A DNA stretch of 40,046 nt, taken from contig CACXLY010000035.1 in assembly GCA_902768605.1 (NCBI GenBank), forward strand, positions 1 to 40,046, read 5' to 3'. This document shows, one piece after another, positions 1 to 7,625 of the stretch. Both the position numbers and the translations under genes were made by a program. How positions within the stretch are numbered: position 1 is the stretch's first letter; the number at the start of each line of letters is the position of its first letter. The DNA is from an uncultured Bacteroidales bacterium (GTDB lineage: Bacteria > Bacteroidota > Bacteroidia > Bacteroidales > Bacteroidaceae). The notes under the pieces are model-generated. The model saw only the letters and a program-made list of their open reading frames with translations, searched no databases and had not been told where the DNA came from.

Positions 1-918
1 CCGCTTGTGGAGGAGATGGGAAAGGGCATCGCAGCCATCAATCCCGCTGCGCAGTGGACGGTGACGACGGGTTGGCGATACATGTTCGGCAGCGAGGCAA
101 TCCCGGCCGGCCTCTTCGCCCTGCTCATCTGCTTCGTACCCGAGTCTCCGCGCTACCTCGTATCTGTCGGAAAGAACCAAGAAGCCTTCAATGTCCTCGC
201 CAATATTAATGGCAGCAGCAAGGCCGAGATAATCCTGCCCGAAATCATCGACTCGCTGGTGGTGAAGACAGAGAAACTGATGACCTACGGCTGGATGTGC
301 ATCTTCGTGGGCATTATGTTGAGCGTCTTCCAGCAAGTGGTGGGCATCAACGCCGTCCTCTATTACGCGCCCCGCACCTTTGGCGACATGGGCATGCAGG
401 ACCCGATGATGATAACCGTGATTATGGGTTTCATCAACATCATGTTCACATTGGTTGCCATCTTCACGGTGGAGAAGCTGGGGCGCAAACCGCTGCTCAT
501 CACCGGCTCCATCGGTATGGCCATCGGCGCCTTGGGCGTGGCTGCCACCTTCGGACACGAGGGGCTGGAGGCCATCACGTGTGTCAGCCTCATGCTCTAC
601 GCCGCCTGCTTCATGTTCTCATGGGGACCAATCTGCTGGGTGCTGATTGCCGAAATCTTCCCCAACACCATCCGCGGCAAAGCGGTTGCTATTGCGGTGG
701 CATTCCAATGGATATTCAACTTCATCGTCTCCAGCAGCTTTGTGCCGATGTTTAATATGCACATCACCGAGGGCGACGACTTCGGCCACTGGTTCACATA
801 CGGCCTCTACGGCATCCTCTGCATAGTGGCCGCCATCTTCGTCTGGAAGCTCGTGCCCGAGACAAAGCGCAAGACGCTCGAGGAGATGGCTGCCTTGTGG
901 AAAGAAAGGATGAAGTAA
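1..918 (+). CDS. xylE: D-xylose/proton symporter, MFS sugar porter (5' end missing)
   Basis: C-terminal 305 residues of an inner-membrane sugar porter that imports D-xylose with a proton; the reading frame is open from base 1, so the start lies outside the window. Visible sugar-porter signatures in order are PESPRYL after the sixth helix, QQVVGIN (sugar-binding QQxxGIN of helix 7), VEKLGRKPL in the 8-9 loop, WGPICWVLIAEIFPNTIRGKA of helix 10 and its loop, and the tail motif PETKRKTLEE. The WGPxCWVL segment closely resembles E. coli XylE as I remember it. It stands 80 bp before a xylulokinase and then xylose isomerase, which fixes the substrate better than the sequence alone. Arabinose or galactose porters are the nearest alternatives. 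Confidence 0.9.
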   Translation, partial: PLVEEMGKGIAAINPAAQWTVTTGWRYMFGSEAIPAGLFALLICFVPESPRYLVSVGKNQEAFNVLANINGSSKAEIILPEIIDSLVVKTEKLMTYGWMCIFVGIMLSVFQQVVGINAVLYYAPRTFGDMGMQDPMMITVIMGFINIMFTLVAIFTVEKLGRKPLLITGSIGMAIGALGVAATFGHEGLEAITCVSLMLYAACFMFSWGPICWVLIAEIFPNTIRGKAVAIAVAFQWIFNFIVSSSFVPMFNMHITEGDDFGHWFTYGLYGILCIVAAIFVWKLVPETKRKTLEEMAALWKERMK

Positions 919-998
919 CACAGGCCCCCTACCCTTACAGCGGGCAGGATGTCCAATCGACATTGTTCAACCTTCAATATCTAATCTATTTTTATTCG

Positions 999-2591
999 AT
1001 GAGACATAACTATTTACTTGGCTACGACGTAGGCAGTTCAAGCGTTAAGGCATCCCTCGTGGATGCTGAGAGCGGAGCCTGCGTGGCCTCGGCATTCTAT
1101 CCCAAAACAGAGGCGCCCATCAAGGCCGTACGTGCCGGCTGGGCAGAGCAGGACCCGGAGGCCTGGTGGCAATACCTGAAGGCTGCTACGGCCGACATTA
1201 TGGCGGCCAGCGGCGCCGAGAGAGACGAGGTGAAGGCTATCGGCATCTCCTATCAGATGCATGGTCTGGTCTGCGTGGATAAGGAGTTGAAGCCGCTGCG
1301 CGATTCCATCATCTGGTGCGACTCGCGCGCTGTCCCGTACGGACAGAAGGCGTTTGCGGACCTCGGCAGCGAGCAGTGCCTGAGCCATCTGCTCAATTCG
1401 CCGGGCAACTTCACGGCGTCGAAGCTGGCATGGGTTCGCGAGAACGAGCCCGACACTTTCAGTAAGATATATAAGGTGATGCTGCCAGGCGACTACATCG
1501 CATGCCGTCTGTCGGGCACGCCGGCCACAACCGTCAGCGGTCTCTCCGAGGGGATGATGTGGGACTTCAAGGAAGAGCGGCCCGCTCAGTTCCTTTTGGA
1601 CTACTACGGCATCCCGCGTGAGATGCTCTCCGACATCGTGCCGACCTTCGGCATGCAGGGCGAGGTGAATGCCGCCGCTGCCGCAGAGCTGGGCCTGCAG
1701 GCGGGGACGCCCATCACCTATCGCGCTGGCGACCAGCCCAACAACGCGCTTTCGCTGAACGTCTTCGAGCCGGGAGAGGCTGCTACGACGGCAGGCACTT
1801 CGGGCGTGGTATATGGCGTGCTCGGCCGCGTCGCCTACGACCCGCAGAGCCGCGTCAACACGTTTGCACACGTGAATCATGGTGTACGGATGACGGACGA
1901 CGGACGACGGATGACGGATGATGGACGACGGATGACGGATGATGGACAACGGACGACGGGCGACAACGGACGACGGATGACGGATGACGGACAGGGGGCG
2001 ACGCGATTGGGCGTGCTGCTCTGCATCAACGGCACGGGCATCCTGAACTCCTGGGCGCGACGCAACGTGGCGCCGGCAGGCATCGGATACGCCGAGATGA
2101 ACGACCTGGCAGCGGGGGCGCCCATCGGTGCAAAAGGCCTCTCAATCCTTCCCTTCGGCAACGGCGCGGAGCGCGTGCTCTGCGACAAGGAGGTGGGAGC
2201 CAGCATACATGGCATCAACTTCAACACGCACACGCAGGCCCACCTCCTTCGTGCTGCGCAGGAGGGCATCGTCTTCTCGTTCGCCTATGGCATGGAGGTG
2301 ATGAAAGAGATGGGCATGGAACTCAAGACCATCCGCGCCGGCAAGGCCAACATGTTCCTCAGTCCCATCTTCCGCGACACCTTAGCAGGCGTGACGGGCG
2401 CCACCATCGAGCTTTGCGACACCGACGGCAGCGTGGGCGCCGCACGCGGTGCAGGCATCGGCGCAGGCATCTATGCCGACAACAAAGACGCCTTCTCGGC
2501 GCTGAAGAAGCTGCAGGTCATCGAGCCCGACCTCAAGAATCAGGCCGCCTACCGCGAAGCATACGAGCGCTGGAGGGAATTAGTCCCATAA
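999..2591 (+). CDS. xylB: Xylulokinase with a 40-residue in-frame repeat insertion
   Basis: FGGY-family kinase that phosphorylates D-xylulose to xylulose 5-phosphate. The start at 999 (MRHNYLLGYDVGSSSVKASL) gives 530 residues and places the phosphate-binding motif GYDVGSSSVKA at the N-terminus; an earlier in-frame ATG at 897 overlaps xylE and would add a tail unlike the family. IGISYQMHGLV and IIWCDSRA are typical FGGY segments, and the second ATPase half carries GTSGVVYGV and, near the end, DGSVGAARGAGIGAGIY. Between VNTFAHVNH and RLGVLLCINGTG sits a foreign stretch of MTDDGRR repeats (bases 1881-2000), built from an intergenic repeat word. Both flanks remain in frame, so the protein is probably made; whether it is active is unknown. 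Gene order xylE-xylB-xylA suggests one operon. Confidence 0.93.
   Translation: MRHNYLLGYDVGSSSVKASLVDAESGACVASAFYPKTEAPIKAVRAGWAEQDPEAWWQYLKAATADIMAASGAERDEVKAIGISYQMHGLVCVDKELKPLRDSIIWCDSRAVPYGQKAFADLGSEQCLSHLLNSPGNFTASKLAWVRENEPDTFSKIYKVMLPGDYIACRLSGTPATTVSGLSEGMMWDFKEERPAQFLLDYYGIPREMLSDIVPTFGMQGEVNAAAAAELGLQAGTPITYRAGDQPNNALSLNVFEPGEAATTAGTSGVVYGVLGRVAYDPQSRVNTFAHVNHGVRMTDDGRRMTDDGRRMTDDGQRTTGDNGRRMTDDGQGATRLGVLLCINGTGILNSWARRNVAPAGIGYAEMNDLAAGAPIGAKGLSILPFGNGAERVLCDKEVGASIHGINFNTHTQAHLLRAAQEGIVFSFAYGMEVMKEMGMELKTIRAGKANMFLSPIFRDTLAGVTGATIELCDTDGSVGAARGAGIGAGIYADNKDAFSALKKLQVIEPDLKNQAAYREAYERWRELVP
1881..2000 (+). repeat. In-frame tandem repeat inserted in xylB
   Basis: Exactly 120 bp (40 codons) of degenerate repeats of the word ACGGATGACGGATGATGG and ACGGACGACGG, encoding GVRMTDDGRRMTDDG and further copies. 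The same words fill the intergenic stretch 22319-22380 after clpX. Flanking codons CAT (1878-1880) and ACG (2001-2003) rejoin an ordinary xylulokinase sequence, so the length being a multiple of three preserves the frame. Confidence 0.9.
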
Positions 2592-2662
2592 CTCCCATTT
2601 ATCCCTTTAATTCCCATTTATCCCATTAATCACATCAAAACCCAAATAAAACTATCAACACA

Positions 2663-3970
2663 ATGAAACAGTATTTTCCTGAGATTCCCGCCATCAAGTT
2701 TGAGGGCGTAGAGAGTAAAAACCCGTTGGCCTACCGCTATTACGACCGCGACCGCGTGGTCCTGGGCAAGAAGATGAGCGAATGGTTCAAGTTCGCCATG
2801 TGCTGGTGGCACACCCTTTGTGCCCCGGGCGGCGACCAGTTCGGACCTGGCACGAAGACCTTCCCCTGGAACGTCCCTGCCGACCCAATGCAGACCGCTA
2901 AGAACAGAGCTGATGCCGGATTCGAAATCATGCAGAAGCTGGGCATCGAGTATTATTGCTTCCACGACGTTGACCTCATTGACGAGGCAGATACCGTCGA
3001 GGAGTATGAGAAGAACCTGAAGGAAATCGTGGCCTATCTGAAGCAAAAACAAGCCGAGACCGGCATCAAGCTGCTTTGGGGCACAGCCAACGTCTTTGGC
3101 CACAAGCGCTATATGAACGGCGCATCGACCAACCCGGACTTCGACGTCGTTGCCCGAGCAATCGTACAGATCAAGAATGCCATCGACGCCACCATCGAGC
3201 TGGGCGGCACCAACTACGTCTTCTGGGGCGGCCGCGAGGGCTATATGAGCCTGCTCAACACCGACATGAAGCGCGAGAAGGAGCACATGGCCACCATGCT
3301 GCGTATGGCTCGCGACTACGCACGCGCCAAGGGCTTCAAGGGCACCTTCCTCATCGAACCAAAGCCGATGGAACCAACCAAGCACCAATACGACGTGGAC
3401 ACCGAGACCGTCATTGGTTTCCTCAGGGCACATGGTCTGGATAAGGACTTCAAGGTCAATATCGAGGTGAACCACGCCACCCTGGCAGGCCACACCTTCG
3501 AACACGAGTTGGCTTGCGCCGTGGATGCAGGACTGCTGGGCAGCATCGACGCCAACCGAGGCGACTACCAAAACGGATGGGACACCGACCAGTTCCCCAT
3601 CGACCACTACGAACTCGTGCAGGCCATGATGCAGATTATCCGCGGAGGAGGCTTCAAGGACGGTGGCACGAACTTCGACGCCAAGACGCGCCGCAACAGC
3701 ACCGACCTGGAGGACATCTTCATCGCACATGTCGCAGCAATGGATACCATGGCACACGCCCTGCTCAGTGCTGCCGACATCCTCGAGAAATCGCCCATCC
3801 CCACTATGCTCAAGGAGCGCTACGCCAGCTTCGATAAGGGCGAGGGCAAACGCTTCGAAGAAGGCAAGATGACACTCGAGGAGGCTTATGCCTACGGCAA
3901 GCAGCTGGGAGAGCCCAAGCAGACCAGCGGCAAGCAGGAACTCTACGAGGCCATCGTGAACATGTATTAA
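2663..3970 (+). CDS. xylA: Xylose isomerase
   Basis: Converts D-xylose to D-xylulose in the cytoplasm, feeding XylB and the pentose phosphate pathway. The 435-residue length fits class II xylose isomerases. Diagnostic segments are the catalytic [19 protein letters not shown], the metal-binding [16 protein letters not shown] and [18 protein letters not shown], and [10 protein letters not shown] followed by WDTDQFP. The start ATG at 2663 follows a 71-bp gap of AT-rich tandem words (TTATCCCATTAAT type). A perfect 15-bp hairpin lies 16 bp after the stop, so this is the last gene of the xyl operon. Confidence 0.97.
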   Translation: MKQYFPEIPAIKFEGVESKNPLAYRYYDRDRVVLGKKMSEWFKFAMCWWHTLCAPGGDQFGPGTKTFPWNVPADPMQTAKNRADAGFEIMQKLGIEYYCFHDVDLIDEADTVEEYEKNLKEIVAYLKQKQAETGIKLLWGTANVFGHKRYMNGASTNPDFDVVARAIVQIKNAIDATIELGGTNYVFWGGREGYMSLLNTDMKREKEHMATMLRMARDYARAKGFKGTFLIEPKPMEPTKHQYDVDTETVIGFLRAHGLDKDFKVNIEVNHATLAGHTFEHELACAVDAGLLGSIDANRGDYQNGWDTDQFPIDHYELVQAMMQIIRGGGFKDGGTNFDAKTRRNSTDLEDIFIAHVAAMDTMAHALLSAADILEKSPIPTMLKERYASFDKGEGKRFEEGKMTLEEAYAYGKQLGEPKQTSGKQELYEAIVNMY

Positions 3971-3985
3971 GAGGCACTTTCAGAC

Positions 3986-4019
3986 CCCACACGAGGGAAA
4001 GCCTTTTCCCTCGTGTGGG
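3986..4019 (+). terminator. Hairpin terminator after xylA
   Basis: Perfect 15-bp stem CCCACACGAGGGAAA / TTTCCCTCGTGTGGG around the 4-base loop GCCT. It begins 16 bp after the xylA stop. No long T-tract follows, so termination is inferred from the stem and its position. Confidence 0.7.
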
Positions 4020-4028
4020 AACTCTCAA

Positions 4029-4094
4029 CGCCACAGCAAGAAAGTCCAAACGCCACAGCAAGGAAGTCCAAACGCTACAGCAAGGAAAAGCCCC
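4029..4094 (+). repeat. Three 22-bp direct repeats starting CGCYACA
   Basis: Units at 4029, 4051 and 4073 read CGCCACAGCAAGAAAGTCC, CGCCACAGCAAGGAAGTCC and CGCTACAGCAAGGAAAAGC, at an exact 22-bp period. A related triplet with the same period lies on the other strand at 9833-9898. There are no spacers, so it is not a CRISPR array. Confidence 0.8.
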
Positions 4095-4139
4095 TCGGTT
4101 CGCTCATCCATTGCACCAACTGCAAAACCATTCCCAAAT

Positions 4140-4479
4140 ATTGCTGTCAGGTAAAAAGCACCGAACCAAAGGTCGACGATAGTCAAGGTGCGAAAGACCA
4201 CAGACGGGGGTGTTAACCCCCGGGACAGGTTAGCTTAACAATAATAAGCCCTAAAGGGGCGACAGAATATGTAACTTGTTTAATTTCAACCTACTTTAGG
4301 ATTCTGTCGTCCCTTCAGGACTTTCCCTTTCATCGCACTTATTGCCGGGGGCTACACCCCCGTCTGTGGTCTGTCGTCTCTTCGAGACTTAAGTAAGCCC
4401 TCATAAGCTGCTATTCGTCAGAATCACCGATGGGAAAGGACCTAAAAGAAAAAGGAGAAAAAATCCCCCGGACAGCAAT
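4140..4479 (+). repeat. 340-bp MITE-like hairpin-array element, copy A
   Basis: The ends are 12-bp inverted repeats with one mismatch (ATTGCTGTCAGG at 4140-4151, CCGGACAGCAAT at 4468-4479). Near-matching ATTCCCAAAT (4130-4139) and ATTCCCCAAA (4481-4490) flank it and could be a target duplication. Inside are short hairpins: GGGGGTGTTAACCCCC, GCCCTAAAGGGGC, GGGGGCTACACCCCC and GTCTCTTCGAGAC. A second copy of the same length lies inverted at 39479-39818. No coding capacity is seen. A REP/BIME-type or MITE-type element is inferred. Confidence 0.75.
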
Positions 4480-4495
4480 AATTCCCCAAACAAAA

Positions 4496-4519
4496 GAGTC
4501 CGGTAAATCTACCGGACTC
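4496..4519. terminator. Bidirectional hairpin terminator
   Basis: Stem GAGTCCGGTA / TACCGGACTC with a 4-base loop AATC. It is followed by TTTCT on the plus strand and TTTTGTTT on the minus strand. It lies downstream of the tRNA-Asn 3'-end repeats when read on the minus strand and could be the original tRNA terminator. Confidence 0.7.
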
Positions 4520-4526
4520 TTTCTAT

Positions 4527-4765
4527 GCGCTTCAGGATGGGCTTGCTCCGGCCTTTGCCGCTTGAGCGAAGCGAAAAACCACGACACCGGGCCGTTGGTG
4601 AAAGCCCATAAGAAAAGCCTGGCATTTGCCAGGCTTGCGCTTCAGGATGGGCTTGCTCCGGCCTTTGCCGCTTGAGCGAAGCGAAAAACCACGCCCCCGG
4701 GCCGTTGGTGAAAGCCCATAAGAAAAGCCTGGCGTTTGCCAGGCTTGCGCTTCAGGATGGGCTTG
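4527..4765 (-). repeat. 110-bp tandem units repeating the tRNA-Asn 3' end
   Basis: The 19-bp word GCGCTTCAGGATGGGCTTG starts at 4527, 4637 and 4747, an exact 110-bp period; the third copy is the 3' end of the tRNA gene. The two intervening units are nearly identical. Each contains a GCCTGGC hairpin (4617-4634, 4727-4744) followed on the minus strand by TTTTCTTA. The layout is a tandem duplication of tRNA end plus terminator plus about 70 bp, or att-like footprints. Confidence 0.85.
4727..4744 (-). terminator. Terminator of tRNA-Asn
   Basis: On the minus strand GCCTGGCAAACGCCAGGC forms a stem followed by TTTTCTTA, 3 bp past the tRNA 3' end. The same hairpin recurs at 4617-4634 in the next repeat unit. 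Confidence 0.75.
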
Positions 4766-4821
4766 AACCAACGACCCCATGATTAACAGTCATGTGCTCT
4801 AACCAACTGAGCTACTGAAGC
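4748..4821 (-). tRNA. tRNA-Asn (anticodon GTT)
   Basis: A 74-nt cloverleaf on the minus strand. The acceptor stem GCTTCAG/CTGAAGC is perfect with discriminator G; the D arm is GCTC..GAGC; the anticodon stem CATGA/TCATG holds the loop CTGTTAA, anticodon GTT at plus positions 4785-4787. The T arm GTTGG-TTCAAGC-CCATC has a T-T mismatch at the second pair. CCA is not encoded. The mismatch lies in the segment repeated downstream, so the 3' end may have been replaced by recombination. Confidence 0.95.
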
Positions 4822-4975
4822 AGATTTCTTGCTTTCTCTCGCAATTGCGGTGCAAAGGTACAACAAAAAGTGAAAAGTGAAAAAGGAAACGTGAAAAATT
4901 TTTGTTTAAATCGCTTTTTTTTCTCTTTTACCCTTATCTTTAATCCTTAATCTTTATTCTTTAATCAATATTTCA

Positions 4976-4983
4976 TACCTTTG
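4976..4983 (+). promoter_or_regulatory. Bacteroidota -7 box (TACCTTTG) before the PfkB gene
   Basis: TACCTTTG matches the TAnnTTTG consensus and lies 18 bp before the ATG at 5002. It overlaps an in-frame TTG at 4981, which argues against that codon as the start. The upstream 50 bp are AT-rich TTTAATC words; no clear -33 TTTG is seen. Confidence 0.65.
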
Positions 4984-5001
4984 CAGAAAAATTTGCGCAA
5001 T

Positions 5002-5988
5002 ATGGAGAAAATAATTGGAATCGGCAACGCCCTTGTTGACATTCTTGCGCGTTTGAAAGACGACACGCTGCTCGAGCAGACAGGATTGCCGAGGGGTGGC
5101 ATGACGTTGATCGACGAAGCCAGACAGCGTGAGCTCCGCGCACGGATGGAGGGGCTTCCCGTAGAGCAGGCCACCGGCGGCAGTGCGGGTAACACAATTC
5201 TTGCAATGGCTCGGATGGGCGCCAGTGTCGGCTTCGTCGGCAAGATAGGACGCGACGAACTCGGCAGGTTCTATCAAGAAAACTGCAAGATGACAGGTAT
5301 CGAGGCGCGTCTCTTGCAATGCGACTTGCCGACGGGTGTCGCCAACACGTTCATCACGCCCGATGGCGAGCGCACCTTCGGCACGTTTCTCGGGGCCGCT
5401 GCCACACTTCAGCCGGGCGACATCACGCCAAGGCTCTTCGAAGGCGTCACGATGGCACACATCGAGGGATACCTCGTGCAGAACCACGACTTGATGGAGG
5501 CCATCTGCCAGACGGCGATGGAGATGAGCGTCCAACTCAGTCTCGACCTCGCCAGCTACAATGTCGTCGCCGCAGACCGCCCGTTCTTCCAGCATCTCGT
5601 ACAAGACTACATCGACATCGTCTTTGCCAACGAGGAGGAGGCGAACGCCTTCACGGGCAAGACGGACCCTGTGGAGGCCTTGCGCCAGATAGCAGCCTAC
5701 AAGTGTCTCTCTATCGTGAAGCTTGGCAGCAAAGGTTCCATTGCAAGGCTTGGCGGGGAAGAGGTAATGGTGCCTGCCAGGAAGGTTCCCGTCGTCGATA
5801 CCACCGCAGCAGGCGATTTCTTTGCCGGCGGCTTCCTTTTTGCCTTGAATAAAGGATATTCTTTAGAGGATTGCCTCAGGTTTGGCACACTTCTTGCAGG
5901 GAACATCATAGGGGTGGTCGGCACAAGGCTGCCCGAAGAGGTATGGAAGCAAATAAAAGACCAATGCTCAAAGTTCAATAGGCAATGA
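5002..5988 (+). CDS. PfkB-family carbohydrate/nucleoside kinase
   Basis: A 328-residue ribokinase-fold kinase, cytoplasmic. The N-terminal GIGNALVDI and GGSAGNT segments form the substrate pocket; VDTTAAGDFFAGGFLFAL holds the anion hole and the catalytic Asp of the second PfkB signature. The family includes adenosine, ribose and fructose kinases; Bacteroidota copies like this are often called adenosine-kinase-like, but the substrate cannot be read here. The start at 5002 (MEKIIGIGNALVD) puts the first strand at the N-terminus. The stop overlaps the next start by four bases (ATGA), so it is translationally coupled to the S41 protease, and a promoter lies immediately upstream. Confidence 0.88.
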   Translation: MEKIIGIGNALVDILARLKDDTLLEQTGLPRGGMTLIDEARQRELRARMEGLPVEQATGGSAGNTILAMARMGASVGFVGKIGRDELGRFYQENCKMTGIEARLLQCDLPTGVANTFITPDGERTFGTFLGAAATLQPGDITPRLFEGVTMAHIEGYLVQNHDLMEAICQTAMEMSVQLSLDLASYNVVAADRPFFQHLVQDYIDIVFANEEEANAFTGKTDPVEALRQIAAYKCLSIVKLGSKGSIARLGGEEVMVPARKVPVVDTTAAGDFFAGGFLFALNKGYSLEDCLRFGTLLAGNIIGVVGTRLPEEVWKQIKDQCSKFNRQ

Positions 5989-7625
5989 AGAAGGCTTATA
6001 TATATATAATAATGTGTATGCTGCCGCTCGCCCTGGCAGCACAGAAGAAGGAGAACGCCAACTCGGCCATCAGCCGCAACCTCGAGCTCTTCAACGATAT
6101 CTACAAACAGCTCGACCTCTTCTACGTCGACTCTCTCAACGCGGACACCGTCATAGGATGGGGCATCCGCTCTATGCTGCAGCAGGTTGACCCCTTCACC
6201 GACTACTATCCCGACGAGGACGAGGATCTCCGCCAGATGGCAACGGGAAAATACGCCGGCATTGGCAGCGTGATACGTTATCACAAGAAGGAGCAGCGCG
6301 CGGTAATCAGCGAGCCATACGAGGGCACACCAAGCCAGTTGGCTGGCGTGCAGGCCGGCGACGTCATCCTTTCCATCGACGGAAAAGACGTGAAGGGAAT
6401 GCTGACGCCCAAAGTGAGCAGCATGCTCAGAGGCGAAGCAGGCACGACGTTCGAGCTGAAAGTTCGCCGTGGGGAAGACGAGAAGTCGTTCCTCATCACG
6501 CGACAGACGATACAGCTTCCGCAAGTGCCTTACGCCGGCATGCTCTCCGACGGGCAGACGGGCTACATTTATCTGACGGGATTCACCGAGGGCGCATGCC
6601 GAGAGGTTCGTGAGGCGCTGGATGAGGTGCGCCGTCAGGGAGCAAAGCGCCTCGTGTTTGATTTGCGCGGCAATCCCGGCGGCGCAGTAAACGAGGCCGT
6701 CGACATCGCAAACCTCTTCCTGCCGAAAGGCAAGAAAGTGGTCTACACGAAGGGCAAGATGACGCGAACGAACCGAGAGTACTACACTGCCACAGAGCCC
6801 GTGGACAGCTTGATGCCGCTCGTCGTTCTCGTCGACGGGGGCTCGGCCTCCGCTTCAGAAATAGTGGCCGGTTCCTTGCAGGACTTCGACCGCGCCGTCA
6901 TCATGGGTGTGCGAACCTATGGTAAAGGGTTGGTTCAGATGATACGTGAGGTGCCTTATCACGGCAGTCTCAAGCTCACGACCAGCCGCTACTATATCCC
7001 CAGCGGACGTTGCATCCAGGCTTACGACTACCGTCACCTCAATGCCGACGGCTCGGCGGGAACGGTTCCCGATAGCCTGACGAAGGTGTTCCGCACGGCA
7101 GGCGGCCGCGAAGTTCGCGACGGGGGTGGCATAAAACCTGACATCGAGGTGAAGCCCGACAGCTTACCGACGATGATCAACGAGCTGTTGAACAGCGACG
7201 AGTTTTTCGATTACGCCACGCATTTCTGCAGAACGCATCCGACGATCCCGCCGGTGGGTCAGTTCAAGCTTAGCGATGAGGACTATGCCGCCTTTGCCGA
7301 CAGCATCAGCACCAGCGGCTTCGAAGCCGGAAAGCCTGCCAAGGAATTGTTGAAGGTCTTGCGGGACGTCATCAAGCGCGAAGGCTACCAGGAGGCGACG
7401 CAAGCCGAGCTGGACGCCCTCGAATCCAAATTGACCTACGACGTCAAGGCCGACCTGTTGCGTTTCCGCAAGCAAGTGGAGCCTTACCTTTGCGACGAGA
7501 TTGTCATCCGCTACTACTATCAGAAGGGCGGCGCTCAGCAGCAGCTCATCGATGACCCATGCATAGACCGCGCCCTGCAGGTGTTGTCGGATGAAAGCGA
7601 ATACAATAAAATACTTGGGAAATGA
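5985..7625 (+). CDS. S41-family C-terminal-processing-type protease, exported
   Basis: 546 residues with a signal peptide (MKKAYIYIIMCMLPLALAAQ). A PDZ domain lies at about residues 85-165 (YAGIGSVI, GVQAGDVILSIDGKDV), followed by the S41 protease core. The catalytic dyad is visible as Ser289 in GGSASASEIVAGSLQD and Lys314 in YGKGLVQ, with the usual 25-residue spacing of Prc/CtpA. It probably acts in the periplasm or at the outer membrane, trimming C-termini or degrading misfolded proteins. The C-terminal 150 residues contain no recognised domain. It overlaps both neighbours by ATGA, so all three genes are co-translated. Confidence 0.92.
   Translation: MKKAYIYIIMCMLPLALAAQKKENANSAISRNLELFNDIYKQLDLFYVDSLNADTVIGWGIRSMLQQVDPFTDYYPDEDEDLRQMATGKYAGIGSVIRYHKKEQRAVISEPYEGTPSQLAGVQAGDVILSIDGKDVKGMLTPKVSSMLRGEAGTTFELKVRRGEDEKSFLITRQTIQLPQVPYAGMLSDGQTGYIYLTGFTEGACREVREALDEVRRQGAKRLVFDLRGNPGGAVNEAVDIANLFLPKGKKVVYTKGKMTRTNREYYTATEPVDSLMPLVVLVDGGSASASEIVAGSLQDFDRAVIMGVRTYGKGLVQMIREVPYHGSLKLTTSRYYIPSGRCIQAYDYRHLNADGSAGTVPDSLTKVFRTAGGREVRDGGGIKPDIEVKPDSLPTMINELLNSDEFFDYATHFCRTHPTIPPVGQFKLSDEDYAAFADSISTSGFEAGKPAKELLKVLRDVIKREGYQEATQAELDALESKLTYDVKADLLRFRKQVEPYLCDEIVIRYYYQKGGAQQQLIDDPCIDRALQVLSDESEYNKILGK

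Larger units (their letters stand above)
4095..4747. other. Gene-free stretch after xylA
   Basis: No credible protein gene is present between the 22-bp repeats and the tRNA. The stretch holds a 340-bp inverted-repeat-ended element (4140-4479), a bidirectional hairpin terminator (4496-4519) and two 110-bp tandem units that repeat the end of the tRNA gene (4527-4746). Short open frames here are repeat translations. Confidence 0.75.

Noticed and set aside
1881..2000. xylB insertion as an intein or programmed bypass element
   Set aside because: No splicing motifs; the sequence is a simple tandem repeat that matches intergenic DNA.
2630..3757. Long minus-strand frame opposite xylA (375 codons)
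   Set aside because: Shadow of xylA caused by third-position GC bias; no family motif, and xylA is unmistakable.
4029..4094. CRISPR-like array
   Set aside because: Units are contiguous with no spacers and no cas genes are present; the same holds for the 9-bp arrays.
4430..4675. 81-codon plus-strand frame
   Set aside because: It lies across the 340-bp element end and the tRNA-end repeat units; composition follows the repeats.
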